A stretch of 64,000 nt of DNA from CBDIHP01 sp965279195 (GTDB lineage Bacteria > Planctomycetota > Planctomycetia > Isosphaerales > Isosphaeraceae): NCBI GenBank assembly GCA_965279195.1, contig CBDIHP010000038.1, positions 197,123 to 261,122 on the forward strand, in the 5' to 3' direction. A program made the position numbers and the translations under genes. Positions 24,440 to 34,600 of this stretch are shown here, in pieces. A model generated the notes under the pieces. It did not search any database, was not told the origin of the DNA, and saw nothing but the letters and a program-made list of their open reading frames with translations. Position 1 is the first letter of the stretch. Every line of letters starts with the position of its first letter.

Positions 24440-26244
24440 TGGGCGTTCTCGTCGAGGTGGAGCCGGAGGATCCGGTGGACCTCCTCGGCGGCGGAGAGGG
24501 GCTCGTTGGCGAAGTGGCTGTAGCGGATGATGTGCTCGGACTGGGCGCCGTCGAGGTGGGCGCTCCAGTAGGGGACGACGCCGTCGGACCAGAGCGACTG
24601 CGGGCCTTCGGGGGTGAGCGTGGCGATGATCGAGTGGTAGGGGATGCCGGGGGCCATCGGCAGGTTGGCCAGGGCCGTGAGGATCGGGCTGTCCGGCTTG
24701 AGGTTGTCGACGCTGCTCGGCGGTCGCCGGCGGAAGGCCGGCGTGAGGACCTTCCGGCCGTTCAGGGCGATGACCTCCCTGTGGAGTTCGAGCAGCCTCG
24801 TCGGCGGCCGGACGAGGGCGTCGGTGAACCGGCCGATGAACTGGTTCGCCACGCCGCTGCCGCGATGGGGCGCGGCCAGGAAGACGACGCGGCCGATCGA
24901 GGGGACGGGTTCGAAATACATCAGCTCGGTCAGTAGCCGCCGGGTCTCGTCGGACATCTTCACCTGTTCAAATGGGATCGTGAACAGGCCTTTTTCGAGG
25001 GCGTCGCCGCTCGACTGGAGCATCTGCCGCGAGATCACCCCGCCGAGGCTGTGGCCGACGACGACCATGCGGTCGAGCGCGGGGTCGGCGTGGCCGGGGT
25101 CGATCGCGTCGCGAACGGCGGCGAGTTCCTTGCGGATCCGCAGCGCCGACGTGGCGAACGGCGCGCCCGTGGGGTAGAAGGCGAACCAGAACTGGTAGCG
25201 CTCGCGGAGCACCGGGTCGGCCTGGAGGACGTTGGCCATCCGGAGCCACGCCTCGGGGTTCGAGAACAGGCCGTGGATGAACAGGACGGGGATCTTCCCC
25301 GGCTGATACGGCGTCTGGAGGAAGATCCCCGACGGCAGGTTCGCCCGGTCGGGATCCAGCAGGCCGACCCAGGAGAACTGGAGCATCGGCCGCGCGAGGA
25401 ACTGGTGCGCCAGCGGGGTCGTGAGGTCGTACGCCAGGGGGATCCGGCAGGGGCTGCCCGGGATCGTCAGGTGCGTCTCGCCCTTCGGGTCGATGAGGTT
25501 CAGGCGGACGGGCTGGAGCCGCCAGGCCCCGCCTTCGAGGGGGCCCTGCGGCTCGATCACGGCGGTCGCGGGCAGTTCGAGGTCCTTCGGCAGGAACCGA
25601 TCGGGCTCGGCCTGGCGGTCGGGGTAGTGGCTCACCGAGACCAGGGGCACACCCAACCCGGCCTGCTGGACCCGCTCCAGGTGGCTGGTCCTGGAATTCC
25701 GCGCGATCCAGACCGCATCGTTGGGCACGATCGGGAGAGTCGGGCCCGACGGGGCGATCTCGATCAGGGACGACTCCAGTCGGGACTTCCAGGCCGGGTC
25801 GATCCGCTTCTCTTCCCCCGCGCCCGAGGCGAGGATCAGTTGCTCGACCGCGTGGTTGTGGCGGTCGACCGCCTCGTCGCGGAGCTTCGGCTGGTCCGGG
25901 CCCGCCAGTGACAGGGCGAACACGGCATACGCGGCGGAATCGCGATAGGCGGCGATGGCCTCGTCGGGGTTGTGGCCGGCGGACTTCGCCGCGCGCTTCG
26001 CGAGTTCCAGCAGGCGTTCCGGCGACGCCCCGCCCGGCTGCTCGACCGCAGCGGCCAGGTCGGCGTAGGACGCCCCATGCTTCGGCAAGAGCCGGTGATG
26101 GGCCGGCCGGATGAGCCTCGGCCGGTACTGCGGAGGCGCGGCGCAGGCGGGGAGGAACGTCAGGGCGACGAGGAACCAACGGCGAACGCGCGGGGATGCC
26201 CCGGCGGTGCTCCGCGTCGTGATCCGTTCCCCGCCCTGCTCCAT
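24436..26244 (-). CDS. Lipoprotein alpha/beta hydrolase (lipase/esterase-like)
   Basis: From the ATG at 26244 (GGAGGAG about 7 nt upstream) the product has 602 residues. The N-terminus ends in a lipobox, LTFLPAC (C34), so it is probably a lipoprotein. Residues 60-310 are an alpha-helical then beta-rich domain of unknown role. The hydrolase core begins with VLFIHGLFSNPEAW (oxyanion HG at 324-325), then the nucleophile elbow VVVGHSLGG (S399). An SDGVVPYWSAHL stretch with Asp and a final YSHF histidine are likely to complete the triad. It resembles triacylglycerol-lipase-like proteins acting on esters at the cell surface. It is convergent with the iron-sulfur protein gene. Confidence 0.87.
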   Translation of the reverse strand: MEQGGERITTRSTAGASPRVRRWFLVALTFLPACAAPPQYRPRLIRPAHHRLLPKHGASYADLAAAVEQPGGASPERLLELAKRAAKSAGHNPDEAIAAYRDSAAYAVFALSLAGPDQPKLRDEAVDRHNHAVEQLILASGAGEEKRIDPAWKSRLESSLIEIAPSGPTLPIVPNDAVWIARNSRTSHLERVQQAGLGVPLVSVSHYPDRQAEPDRFLPKDLELPATAVIEPQGPLEGGAWRLQPVRLNLIDPKGETHLTIPGSPCRIPLAYDLTTPLAHQFLARPMLQFSWVGLLDPDRANLPSGIFLQTPYQPGKIPVLFIHGLFSNPEAWLRMANVLQADPVLRERYQFWFAFYPTGAPFATSALRIRKELAAVRDAIDPGHADPALDRMVVVGHSLGGVISRQMLQSSGDALEKGLFTIPFEQVKMSDETRRLLTELMYFEPVPSIGRVVFLAAPHRGSGVANQFIGRFTDALVRPPTRLLELHREVIALNGRKVLTPAFRRRPPSSVDNLKPDSPILTALANLPMAPGIPYHSIIATLTPEGPQSLWSDGVVPYWSAHLDGAQSEHIIRYSHFANEPLSAAEEVHRILRLHLDENAQ

Positions 26245-26456
26245 CGCGCGACTCCTCCATCGAGTCGGATCGGCCCGCCCTTTCGAGGGCGTCAAGTTCG
26301 TATCGGAATGGAGGACGTGTCCGCTGGAGGGGAGGCGTGGACACGTTTGAGCATCAAGGCGCGGTTATGCCGGTCGGGCTGACCGATGGTCGGGTGTGGT
26401 GCTTCGCGGACCAAAGGGATGCGATGACGCGCCGTACCGCGAACCCGGATCGGATT
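26245..26456. other. Intergenic with family B-like fragments
   Basis: This stretch upstream of the hydrolase gene carries GGGTGTGGTGCTTCGCGGACC near 26393, a piece of family B, and a repeated short word GATGACGCGCCGTACCGCGAA. No gene is seen. The hydrolase promoter should be here. Confidence 0.45.
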
Positions 26457-26624
26457 GCGCTGGGCGAGCATCTCCCGATGCTGCCCCTACCGATGACGCG
26501 CCGTACGGCGAAAACGGATCTCCCGATCCGTCGTCATTCGCCATCGTCGACGGATCGGGAGATCCGGTCCGCTGGCCACCTTCGATCTCCGGTGGGGCGG
26601 CATCGGGAGATGCTCGCCCAGCGC
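26457..26624. repeat. Family D inverted-repeat element with 31-bp ends
   Basis: The arms 26457-26487 and 26594-26624 are inverted copies at 30 of 31 positions, beginning GCGCTGGGCGAGCATCTCCC. Inside, GGATCTCCCGATCCG and its inverse CGGATCGGGAGATCCG form another pair. A short family A fragment (AAGCTTCCGCACTCCGGGG) follows directly at 26629-26647. The outer 12 bp match those of family C at 22742, so C and D are probably related elements. Confidence 0.9.
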
Positions 26625-26657
26625 GTACAAGCTTCCGCACTCCGGGGGGGCGGGAGA

Positions 26658-28172
26658 TCAGAGCAGTTCCGGGCGCACGCGGCCCTCGCCGACGACGCGG
26701 ATGGGGCGGTTGAGTCGGTCGGGGACGAGGGATTCGGGGTCGAGGCCGAGGAGGTGGAAGGCGGTGGCGAGGATGTCCTTCGGGGAGACGGGGTTGTCGC
26801 GGACGTCGCCGCCGAGTCGGTCGGATGCGCCGATGACGCGTCCTCGCGCGACGCCGCCGCCGGCGTAGACGGTCGAGTAGACCCGACTCCAGTGGTGCCG
26901 GCCGGCACCCGGGGGCTTGGAGTCGATCTGCGGAGTGCGGCCGTGCTCGCTGAGCCAGAGGACCAGGGTCTCGTCGAGCATGCCCCGCTCGTCGAGGTCG
27001 TTCAGGAGTGCGGAGTAGGCCAGGTCGAAGCCGGGGAGGAGGTATTCTTTGAGCCGGGGGTAGTGGTTGGCGTGGGTGTCCCAGGCGCCGGTGCCGAAGA
27101 GTCCGAAGCAGTCCCAGAAGACGGTGACGAACCGGCCGCCGGCCTCGATCAGCCGCCGCGCGGCCAGGCAGGACTGGCCGAAGAGGGTGTGGCCGTACCG
27201 CTCGCGGACGCGTTCCGGCTCGCGGCGGACGTCGAGGGCCTCGCGCAACCGGGGCTGGGTCATCATCGACAGCGCCCGCGCCTGGTGGCGGTCGAAGGCG
27301 TGGGTGTCCGCCCGGGATTCGACGTGCGCGCGGGCCCTGTCGAACTCATCGAGGAGCGTCCTGCGCCCGAGGATCCGGCCGGCGGGCAAGCCTTGCGCGA
27401 GCTGGCCTTCGGGCGCGATGACGAAGTGGCCGTCGGGTGCGGTCGCCTTGTAGGGGTCGAGGAAGGTCTGGGCCTGCGAGGCGGTGATCTTCGGGGCGGC
27501 CTGCATCCCCTTGCCGGTGTAGTCGGTCCAGACCGGGTCGTACGCCTGGCCGAGGAACGCCGCGTAGGGGCCCGCGAGCAGGCCGAGGTCGCTCACCTTC
27601 GAGTTCAGGACCCACGGCAGCGCGAGGTTGCGGGGCAAGACCGGCTCGGCGCCGGGCGGGGCGTTCCGCTCGTCCAGATAATCCACCATCGATCCGAGGA
27701 ACGGCCAGTGCCGGGGCTCTCGGAGGATGGTCTCGATGGCCGGGGTGTAGGCCGGGATCCCGCTCACGGCGTAGGCGAGGCCGTGGAGCGGATAGGGGTG
27801 CGTCATGGACCGGACGACCGTGACCTTGTCCATGACCTTCGCGATGCGAGGCAGCCCCTCGCAGATCCGCAGGCCGGGGAGGCTGGTCTCGATCGACCCC
27901 ATCTCGCCGCGGATTTCGAGCGGCGCGTCGGGCTTGGGGTCGAAGGTCTCGTGCTGCGGCGGCGAGCCGTAGGGGAACAGCAGGATGCACGACTTCGCCT
28001 TGCCGAAGCTGGCGGCGAGTTCCGGGCCGGTTTGCGGGGTCGCCCCCGCCTCGATCCCCCGGAGGAACTGGCCCAGGCCGAGCCCGAAGGCCGCGAGGTT
28101 GCCGACCTGGAGCAGGTCGCGCCGGGTCATCCCGTCGCAGAGCCGCGTCGCGTTGCCGAGGATCCGCAACAT
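26658..28172 (-). CDS. DUF1501 family protein (sulfatase-like fold, exported)
   Basis: The 504-residue protein matches the planctomycete DUF1501 group, which shares the alkaline-phosphatase/sulfatase fold. It opens MLRILGNATRLCDGMTRRDLLQVG, a Tat-like signal with RR before a hydrophobic stretch. Family phrases include HETFDPKPDAPLEIRGEMG, GAWDTHANHYPRLKEYLLPGFDLA, DETLVLWLSEHGRTPQID and HHWSRVYSTVYAGGGV, which hold likely metal ligands. It is probably secreted. The biochemical role of the family is unknown. DUF1501 genes are often paired with DUF1549/DUF1553 cytochrome genes; none is adjacent here. Confidence 0.92.
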   Translation of the reverse strand: MLRILGNATRLCDGMTRRDLLQVGNLAAFGLGLGQFLRGIEAGATPQTGPELAASFGKAKSCILLFPYGSPPQHETFDPKPDAPLEIRGEMGSIETSLPGLRICEGLPRIAKVMDKVTVVRSMTHPYPLHGLAYAVSGIPAYTPAIETILREPRHWPFLGSMVDYLDERNAPPGAEPVLPRNLALPWVLNSKVSDLGLLAGPYAAFLGQAYDPVWTDYTGKGMQAAPKITASQAQTFLDPYKATAPDGHFVIAPEGQLAQGLPAGRILGRRTLLDEFDRARAHVESRADTHAFDRHQARALSMMTQPRLREALDVRREPERVRERYGHTLFGQSCLAARRLIEAGGRFVTVFWDCFGLFGTGAWDTHANHYPRLKEYLLPGFDLAYSALLNDLDERGMLDETLVLWLSEHGRTPQIDSKPPGAGRHHWSRVYSTVYAGGGVARGRVIGASDRLGGDVRDNPVSPKDILATAFHLLGLDPESLVPDRLNRPIRVVGEGRVRPELL

Positions 28173-28294
28173 GGCCGGGCCCTGACTGTCCCTGCTGCTT
28201 GTTTAACCTTGTTTGGAGATACGGTCTGCGGGCGATTTGTTCAAGCCCCCATCGAGTCGGACCTCGCGATTGCCCAGGGAGCGCCCCGCCCGAA

Positions 28295-28437
28295 GGCGCT
28301 GGGCGCGGGTCTCCCGACCCCGCCCCAAGCCTGAGACCACGTACCACAGGAGCGGGTCTCCCGACCCGAAAATCCAGGGCCCTGACACGCGGGGCTTTCC
28401 GGCCTGGCTCTGGAGACCCGATCTGGTGGTACGACGT
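28295..28437. repeat. Degenerate family C element
   Basis: The left end GGCGCTGGGCGCGGGTCTCC resembles family C at 22742. The interior also matches in order: a GTACCAC word, an inner GCGGGTCTCCCGACCCG palindrome, and TCTGGAGACCCGATCTGGTGGTACGACG near the right side. The right-hand arm is worn. Confidence 0.7.
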
Positions 28438-28495
28438 GGCGGATGTGATGGTATCTCGGTCGGGCTGCGGGAGGCTGGCCGCCTCGCCGAAAGCG

Positions 28496-28613
28496 TGGAG
28501 TGCGGACGCTCGATTCCGCTGGGTTCTCGCGGAGCTTGCTCCGCGCGCCCGGTCAAAGCTCCCGACTGTCGACTCGATGCGGTCTCTCGGGAGCAAGCTT
28601 CCGCACTCCGGGA
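28496..28613. repeat. Family A inverted-repeat element
   Basis: It runs from GTGGAGTGCGGACGC to the inverted CTTCCGCACTCCGG end, with an inner CGCGGAGC/GCTCCGCG hairpin and a TCTCTCGGGAGCAAGC segment on the right side, the same order as the other family A copies. It lies 52 bp beyond the end of the giant protein gene and, with the element at 28295, fills the gap between two minus-strand genes. Confidence 0.85.
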
Positions 28614-28664
28614 GGTCCTGATGACCGACCGGCGACGGGGGGCGTCGCCGGCGGGCCGGAGGGG

Positions 28665-31600
28665 TTAGCGGGTGACGACCAGGGTGACGGTCGTGAAGGC
28701 GGTGTTGCCGAGGTTGTCGGTCACGCGGAGGCGGATGGTGTAGTTGCCGATGGTGCGGATCCCGTAGGCGTTCAGGGTGGCGGCGGTGAGGGTCTGGGTC
28801 CGGCCGAAGAAGTCGTCGATGCCGTCGCCGTTGAGGTCCCATGCGAACACGCTGTTCGGCCGGGTGTGGCCCTGCGCGGTCAGGCTGAGGGACTGGCCGA
28901 GCCGGATGGTGATCCGGTTGCTGGCGTCGGCGTTGGTGACCTTCGCGACGGGCGGGGCCACGATGTTGAACGACTTGACGTCGGAGAAGAACACGCCGCC
29001 GGTCGTGCCCGTCGCGAACAGCGAGCCCACAGCGCCCGGGGCCGGCGGGCCGTCGACCGGCAGGCCGGTGCTGCGGGTGCGGTCGATGGTCTTGCCCTGG
29101 GTGTCGATGTAGAGCAGCCCGGTGGCGATCCCCGCGCCCTTGATGTTGACGCTGGATCCGAGTCGGTCTCCGAGGATCGAGATGGTGTCGTCGTCCTGGC
29201 CGATCTGGACGGAGGTCTGCTGGCCCGTCGGGGTCTGGCGGATGTCGACCGTGTCGGTCCCGAGGTTCGGCACCAGGACGGCGATGCCGCCGGGGGTCGA
29301 ATTGTCGAGGTAGATCAGGTCGTTGCCGGCCCCCGCGTCGGCCTGGACGACCGACTTGGCGTTGTCCGCGCCGAGGAGGCCGATGCCGAGGACGTTGATC
29401 TGGTCATTGCCGCCGTTGGTGGCGATCAGCAGGGTCGTGCCGGGGTTGGTCTCGACGACCTTGATGGAGTCGTTGCCCCCTTCGGTGGTGATGGAGACCG
29501 TCTCGAATCCCGTCGGGTAGATGAGCGGGCCGCCGGAGCCGGTGCTCGGGTAGTTGGCGAGGTAGATGAAGCTCGCGTTGACCTCGGCGTACTGGCCGCC
29601 GGCGACGTTGGTGCGGATGTCGAGGCGGTCGGCCGTCGACTTGCCGGCGAAGAGGCCGAGCGAGGCGAATCCGGTGCTGCGGGCCAGCTCGGTGCCTCGG
29701 ACCTTGACGCCCCGGCCGTCGTAGCTCCAGGTCGCGGCCGAGTTCTGGTTCGAGGCGTCGAGGATCAGGACGTCCCCGCTGTAGCTCAGCCGGGCCGCCT
29801 GGGTGGCGAGCGTGGTCGGGTCGGCCTGGTACCAGAGGGTGATGGTGCTGTTGGGGGCGTTCACGGTCGCGGGGCCGTTGATGCCGTCCAGCAGCACGCG
29901 GATGTCGTCGGTGTTGCCGCCGCCGTTGACGGTGGTCAGGGTGGTGGCGGGCACGGACAGGACGCTGAAGGTGTCGCGGCCGTTCCCGAGGTTGACGTTC
30001 AGCGCGGCGAGGTTGGCGAACTGGATGTTCCCCGCCATGCCCAGGCCGGTGATCTGCGACGAGGTCATCTGGCCCGAGACGGGTGCGCCGGTGGCGTTGA
30101 CGTTGAGGGTGAGCTGCCTCGTGAAGTTATTCGGGTCGCGGGCGACGACGAGGTTCCCCTTGATCCCGGCGAGCAAGCCGTCGCCGACGGTGACGGCATG
30201 GGTCCCGGAGAACGAGTTGATCGTGACGGTCTTGCCCACCTCCACGGCGTTGACGCGGACGGCGTTGACCCCGCGATAGACGGTGACCTTCGAGCTGGGC
30301 GAGTCGATCGACCCGCCGACCTCGATCGAGGACACGCCGACCCCCGAGGCCCCGCCGCCCGCCGCGGCGGTGACGCTGGTGGCGGACGTGATCTGCCCGA
30401 GCAGCTTGACCGAGGCGGACTGGGGAGACTCGGCCCCGACGATGATGATGTCGCCGGTGGCGGCCAGGGCGGACCCCGGTGCCAGGAGGACGTCGTGGGC
30501 GCCACGGACGTTGATGAATCCGAGCGAGTTGAGGCGGGCCCCCTGCTCCACCGCGAAGTCGGTGCCGGCGGCCGCCGTCAGGTTGCGGACGGTGGTCGTC
30601 AGCGAGTTGGCGCGGAAGGTCACGCCCCGGGTCGCGGTGAGGTTCAGGTCGCGGCCGGCGTTGATCCCGCCGTAGACGTCGATGGACCCGCCCGAGGAGA
30701 TCGTGACGTCGTTGCCGCCACCGATGGCCCCCTCGGCCGCGATCGATCGGTTGGCGGACTGGAGGAGGATCGAGCCGCCCGCGCTGATGCCATTGACGTC
30801 GCCGATCTGGGCGAGGGTCCAGGTGCCCGAGCCGAGCTGGTCAACGAACCAGGCCTGGCCCGCCCCGGCCCGGACGGCCAGGCGATCGACGGCGGTGCGG
30901 AAGAGGTCCACGCCCTGGGTGGCGACCACGACCGCCTGCGGCGCGATGAGGTTCTGGCTGCCGTTGGGGATCCCGAAGAATTGCCCGCCGGTGCGGACGT
31001 CGATCGCGTTGCCGGCGACGACCTGGGTGAGCCGGGTGTGGCCGTTCCGGTTGTCGTAGGAGGCGTTCCGGCCGGCCTGGAGGGATTGGAGGTCGTAATC
31101 CGACCTCACGGTCACCGTGGCGCCGGCGGGCGTGATGCCCTGGCTGGGCAGGAGCACGATGCTCGCGTCGCGTCCGGCCACGATCGAGGAGATGGTGGCG
31201 GGCTCGTTGTAGACCCAGACGCCGTTGATCTGGCCGATCTCGCGGGTGCCCCGGCGGTCGACCGAGAGCCAGGCGTCCAGGCCGGCGGAGGCGGCGATGT
31301 CGCCGCCCCCCTCGAAGGTGAGTTGGAGCGGCTGGTTGGCCTGCCCGATCGAGCCGTTGGGGGCCTGGAGGTCGAAGAACCTCGCGGCGGAACGGAAGGT
31401 CGTCGGGTAGAGGATGTTGCCGCCGCGATTGACGACCCGGATCGTGCCCGACTCGACGATCGCGGCGTTGGAGAAGATCACGTCCGACGCCGAGGTGTTC
31501 TCGACCGAGAGGGTCTGGTGGTTGTCGAAGAAGACCGCGATGCTGCCGGCGGTCGAATTGACATAGGTGTACGGGGACTGGCCCGCTTCGAGGTTGATGA

Positions 31601-34600
31601 TCCCCAGGATCAGGTTGCGGTTGCTGTTGTTCACGATCTCCAGGTTGTTGTCCCGGACGACCTCGACCTTGCCGGTGCCGACGAGGCCCCCGGCCTTGCC
31701 GTCGGCCTTGCTCTCCAGGATGAGGCTGAGGGGCTTGGCGTCGCTGCTGGAGACCTTGACGGTCGGGACGACGATGCCGTCGGCGGTCGTCTGCGGCGTG
31801 ATGGTGCTGGTCGGGTCGACGGAGCCGTCGGCCGCGATGATGAGGCGGTTGGCGATGTCGGAGGTCAGCCGGATGGTCCCGGTGACTCCGATGTTGGCGT
31901 AGTGGTCCTCGGTCAGATTCTGCGTGCCGGCCGAGCTATTGCCGTTGTTCGTCTTGGTGGCGCTCGCGATGGTCCGGGCGATGGTGACGGCCTTGATCGA
32001 GATGTCGGGGGCCTGGACCACGCTGCCGGCGACGAGGCCGACGTAGGCGGAGCTGTTGACGTCGGTCGTGGCGGTCGCGGACGCCCCCGAGATGCCCTCG
32101 ACGTCGGAGATCGCCTGGCTGGTGAAGCCGCTGTAGTCGGCGCGGGCCTCCAGGGCGAGGGTGTCGCGGGCGATGACCTCGGCGAGTTCGCCGAGGTTCA
32201 CCTCGACCAGGCTGTCGAAGATCAGCTCGGCGTCGGTGTTCGTCTTGGAGGCGCCGTCGTTCTCGGCGTTCGCCGAGACGTTGACGATGCGGTCGGGTGC
32301 GAGGGCCCGGATCGAGATGCTGGGGGCCCGGAGCGAGGCGTTCTTGCCGACGACGGCGCGGACCCGGGTGTCCGCGTCCATCGTGAATTCGGCCGACACG
32401 CCGCCGATGCCGTCGGCGTTCTCCTTGGCCGTCGCGCTGACCAGCAGGTCATCCTCGGCCCGGAGCTGGAGCGAGGTGAGGCCCCGGGCGCTGCCGTCGA
32501 TCTCGGCGCGGGTCTCGGTCGTCAACGCGATGTCGGAGTAGCCGGAGCCGGCCAGGCCGACGCCGAACTGGTAGGCGTCGGAGAGGTTGACGATGTGCAG
32601 GTCGCTCTCGGCTCGGACTCGGAGGCCGGAGGCTTCGATGTGGCTGCCGGCGTCGGCCTTGGCCAGCGTGTTGGCCCCCTCGCCGGCGTCGTTGTAGTCG
32701 GGCCGGTTGATGTTGATGTAGGTGTGGGTGCTGCCGATGGACAGCAGGCTGTAGATGTTGTTGTCGGCGCTGATGTTGGGGAACAGGCGGTTCTTCGCGT
32801 GGAGGTCGAGCTGGCCGACGGCGTCGACCAGGGCCCCCTGGCTGACGCGGGCGGAGGCCTCGGGCGCGAGGTTGAGCGTCGCCTCGCTGCCCACGGCGCC
32901 GACCAGGGCGCCGCTGGACCCCTGGGCGTAGACCACGATCCCGGCCTTCGTCACGCCGTCCTCGGTCCGGTCGCCGACGTTGGTGGCGTCGATGGTGATG
33001 TCGCGGCCGGCGAGGAGCCGGGCGCGGTCGGCGATGACCGCGTGGGTCTGCGGCGTGATCGTCGCCGTGGCGTAATTGCCGCCGACCTCCAGGCCGGAGA
33101 CCGTGATCCCCCCGGCGGTCGAGAAGACGTGCATGATGGTACCGGCGGTGACGGAGGCGTCGCGGCCGGCGGTGGCGTGCGCGTCCGTCCCGATCCTGGC
33201 CAGCACCTCGGGCTCGGCGTAGGCGTTCACTTCCGTGCCGTGGCCCTTCAACAACCCGCCCCCGGACGCATCGCCCGCCGCGGCGCTGTAGACCTCGGCC
33301 GAGGCGTCGATGATGAGGTCGCGGGCGGCGACCACCGTCGCCAGGTCGTCGACCTCGGCCGTGACCGTCGGCTTGGCGCTCGTGGTGCTCTTGGCGAGAC
33401 CGATCGAGAGGCCGCCGACGTCGACACCCCTGATGGACGAGGAGAGGATCGCCTGGGTGGAGGCGTCGACCCGGATGTCGGTGGAGCTGGCCTCGACGTC
33501 CGCGCCGGCGCCGATCCTGGCGGTGACGGTCGGGGTCGAGTAGGTGCCCCCCAGGTTGTACGCGCCGGCGCCGATGCCGACCTGGACGCCGTAGGCGGTG
33601 GCGTAGAGCTCGTCCTGGGCGAAGGCCGTGACGGTGACCGAGCCGACGGACTGGCCGGGCTCGGCGCCGATGCGGGCGGAATCGCCGATCGAGGCCGTGG
33701 CGGACCCGTCGGCGTACGTGGCGGCGATCGCCGCGCCCCCGGCGAGCCCGAGCGAGCCGTTGCCGCCGAAGGCGTAGGTCGCGAGGTTTCGGACCAGGCG
33801 GGCGTCCACGAGGACCGAGTCCGCCTGGGGGATCACGACACCGTCGCCGATCGTCGCGGAGACGTCGCTGTTGTCCTCGATGGTCGCATACTGCACGGTG
33901 AGGGCGATGAATCCGCCGAGGCTGCCGCCGTAGGACCGCAGCTGGGCCGTGTTGTACTGCTTGGCCCGGACCTTGATCTCGTCGCCGGCCTCCAGCCGGG
34001 CCGAGGCGTTGACGGCGGCCGCGGTGCTGCTGTCGATGGTGAGGATGGCGGGGGAGCCGCCGATGGTGGTGAAGAGGCCGAGGTAGCCGCCGCCGCCGAT
34101 GTTGCGGACGTCGATGGTCTCGGAGGAGTGGACGTCGATCGATCCGCCGGCGTTGACCCGGGCGCGGGCACCGATCCCGGCGAAGGTCTGCACCGGGGCG
34201 GAGCTGCCGAGCAGGTCGGCGGAGCCCGCCGGGGCGTCGCCGCTGGCGGTGCCCTCGGCGATCCGGTTGAAGAGGTCGCCCTGGTCGGTGTCGTCGCTGT
34301 AGCCGTCGAAGAGGCCGCTGAGCGTCGAGGTGGAGAGGGCGTCGTCGATGTAGTCGCTGGTGTCCTGGAGCGTCTTGCCGTCCCCGATGAGGGAGGTGAG
34401 GCCCGTGCTCGAGAGCGTGCCGCCGATCGACCAGACGCTCACGGCCGCCCCCAGCCCGACCGTCCCCGCGCCGACGCTGACGGCGTAGCTCTGGATGTCG
34501 CGGAGGGCCTTGGCCTCGACGTCCACGTCGTCCCGGGCGTCGACCTGGGCGTCGTTGCCGATGTAGGCGCGGGTGTCATTGCGGAGGATGCCGACGTCCA

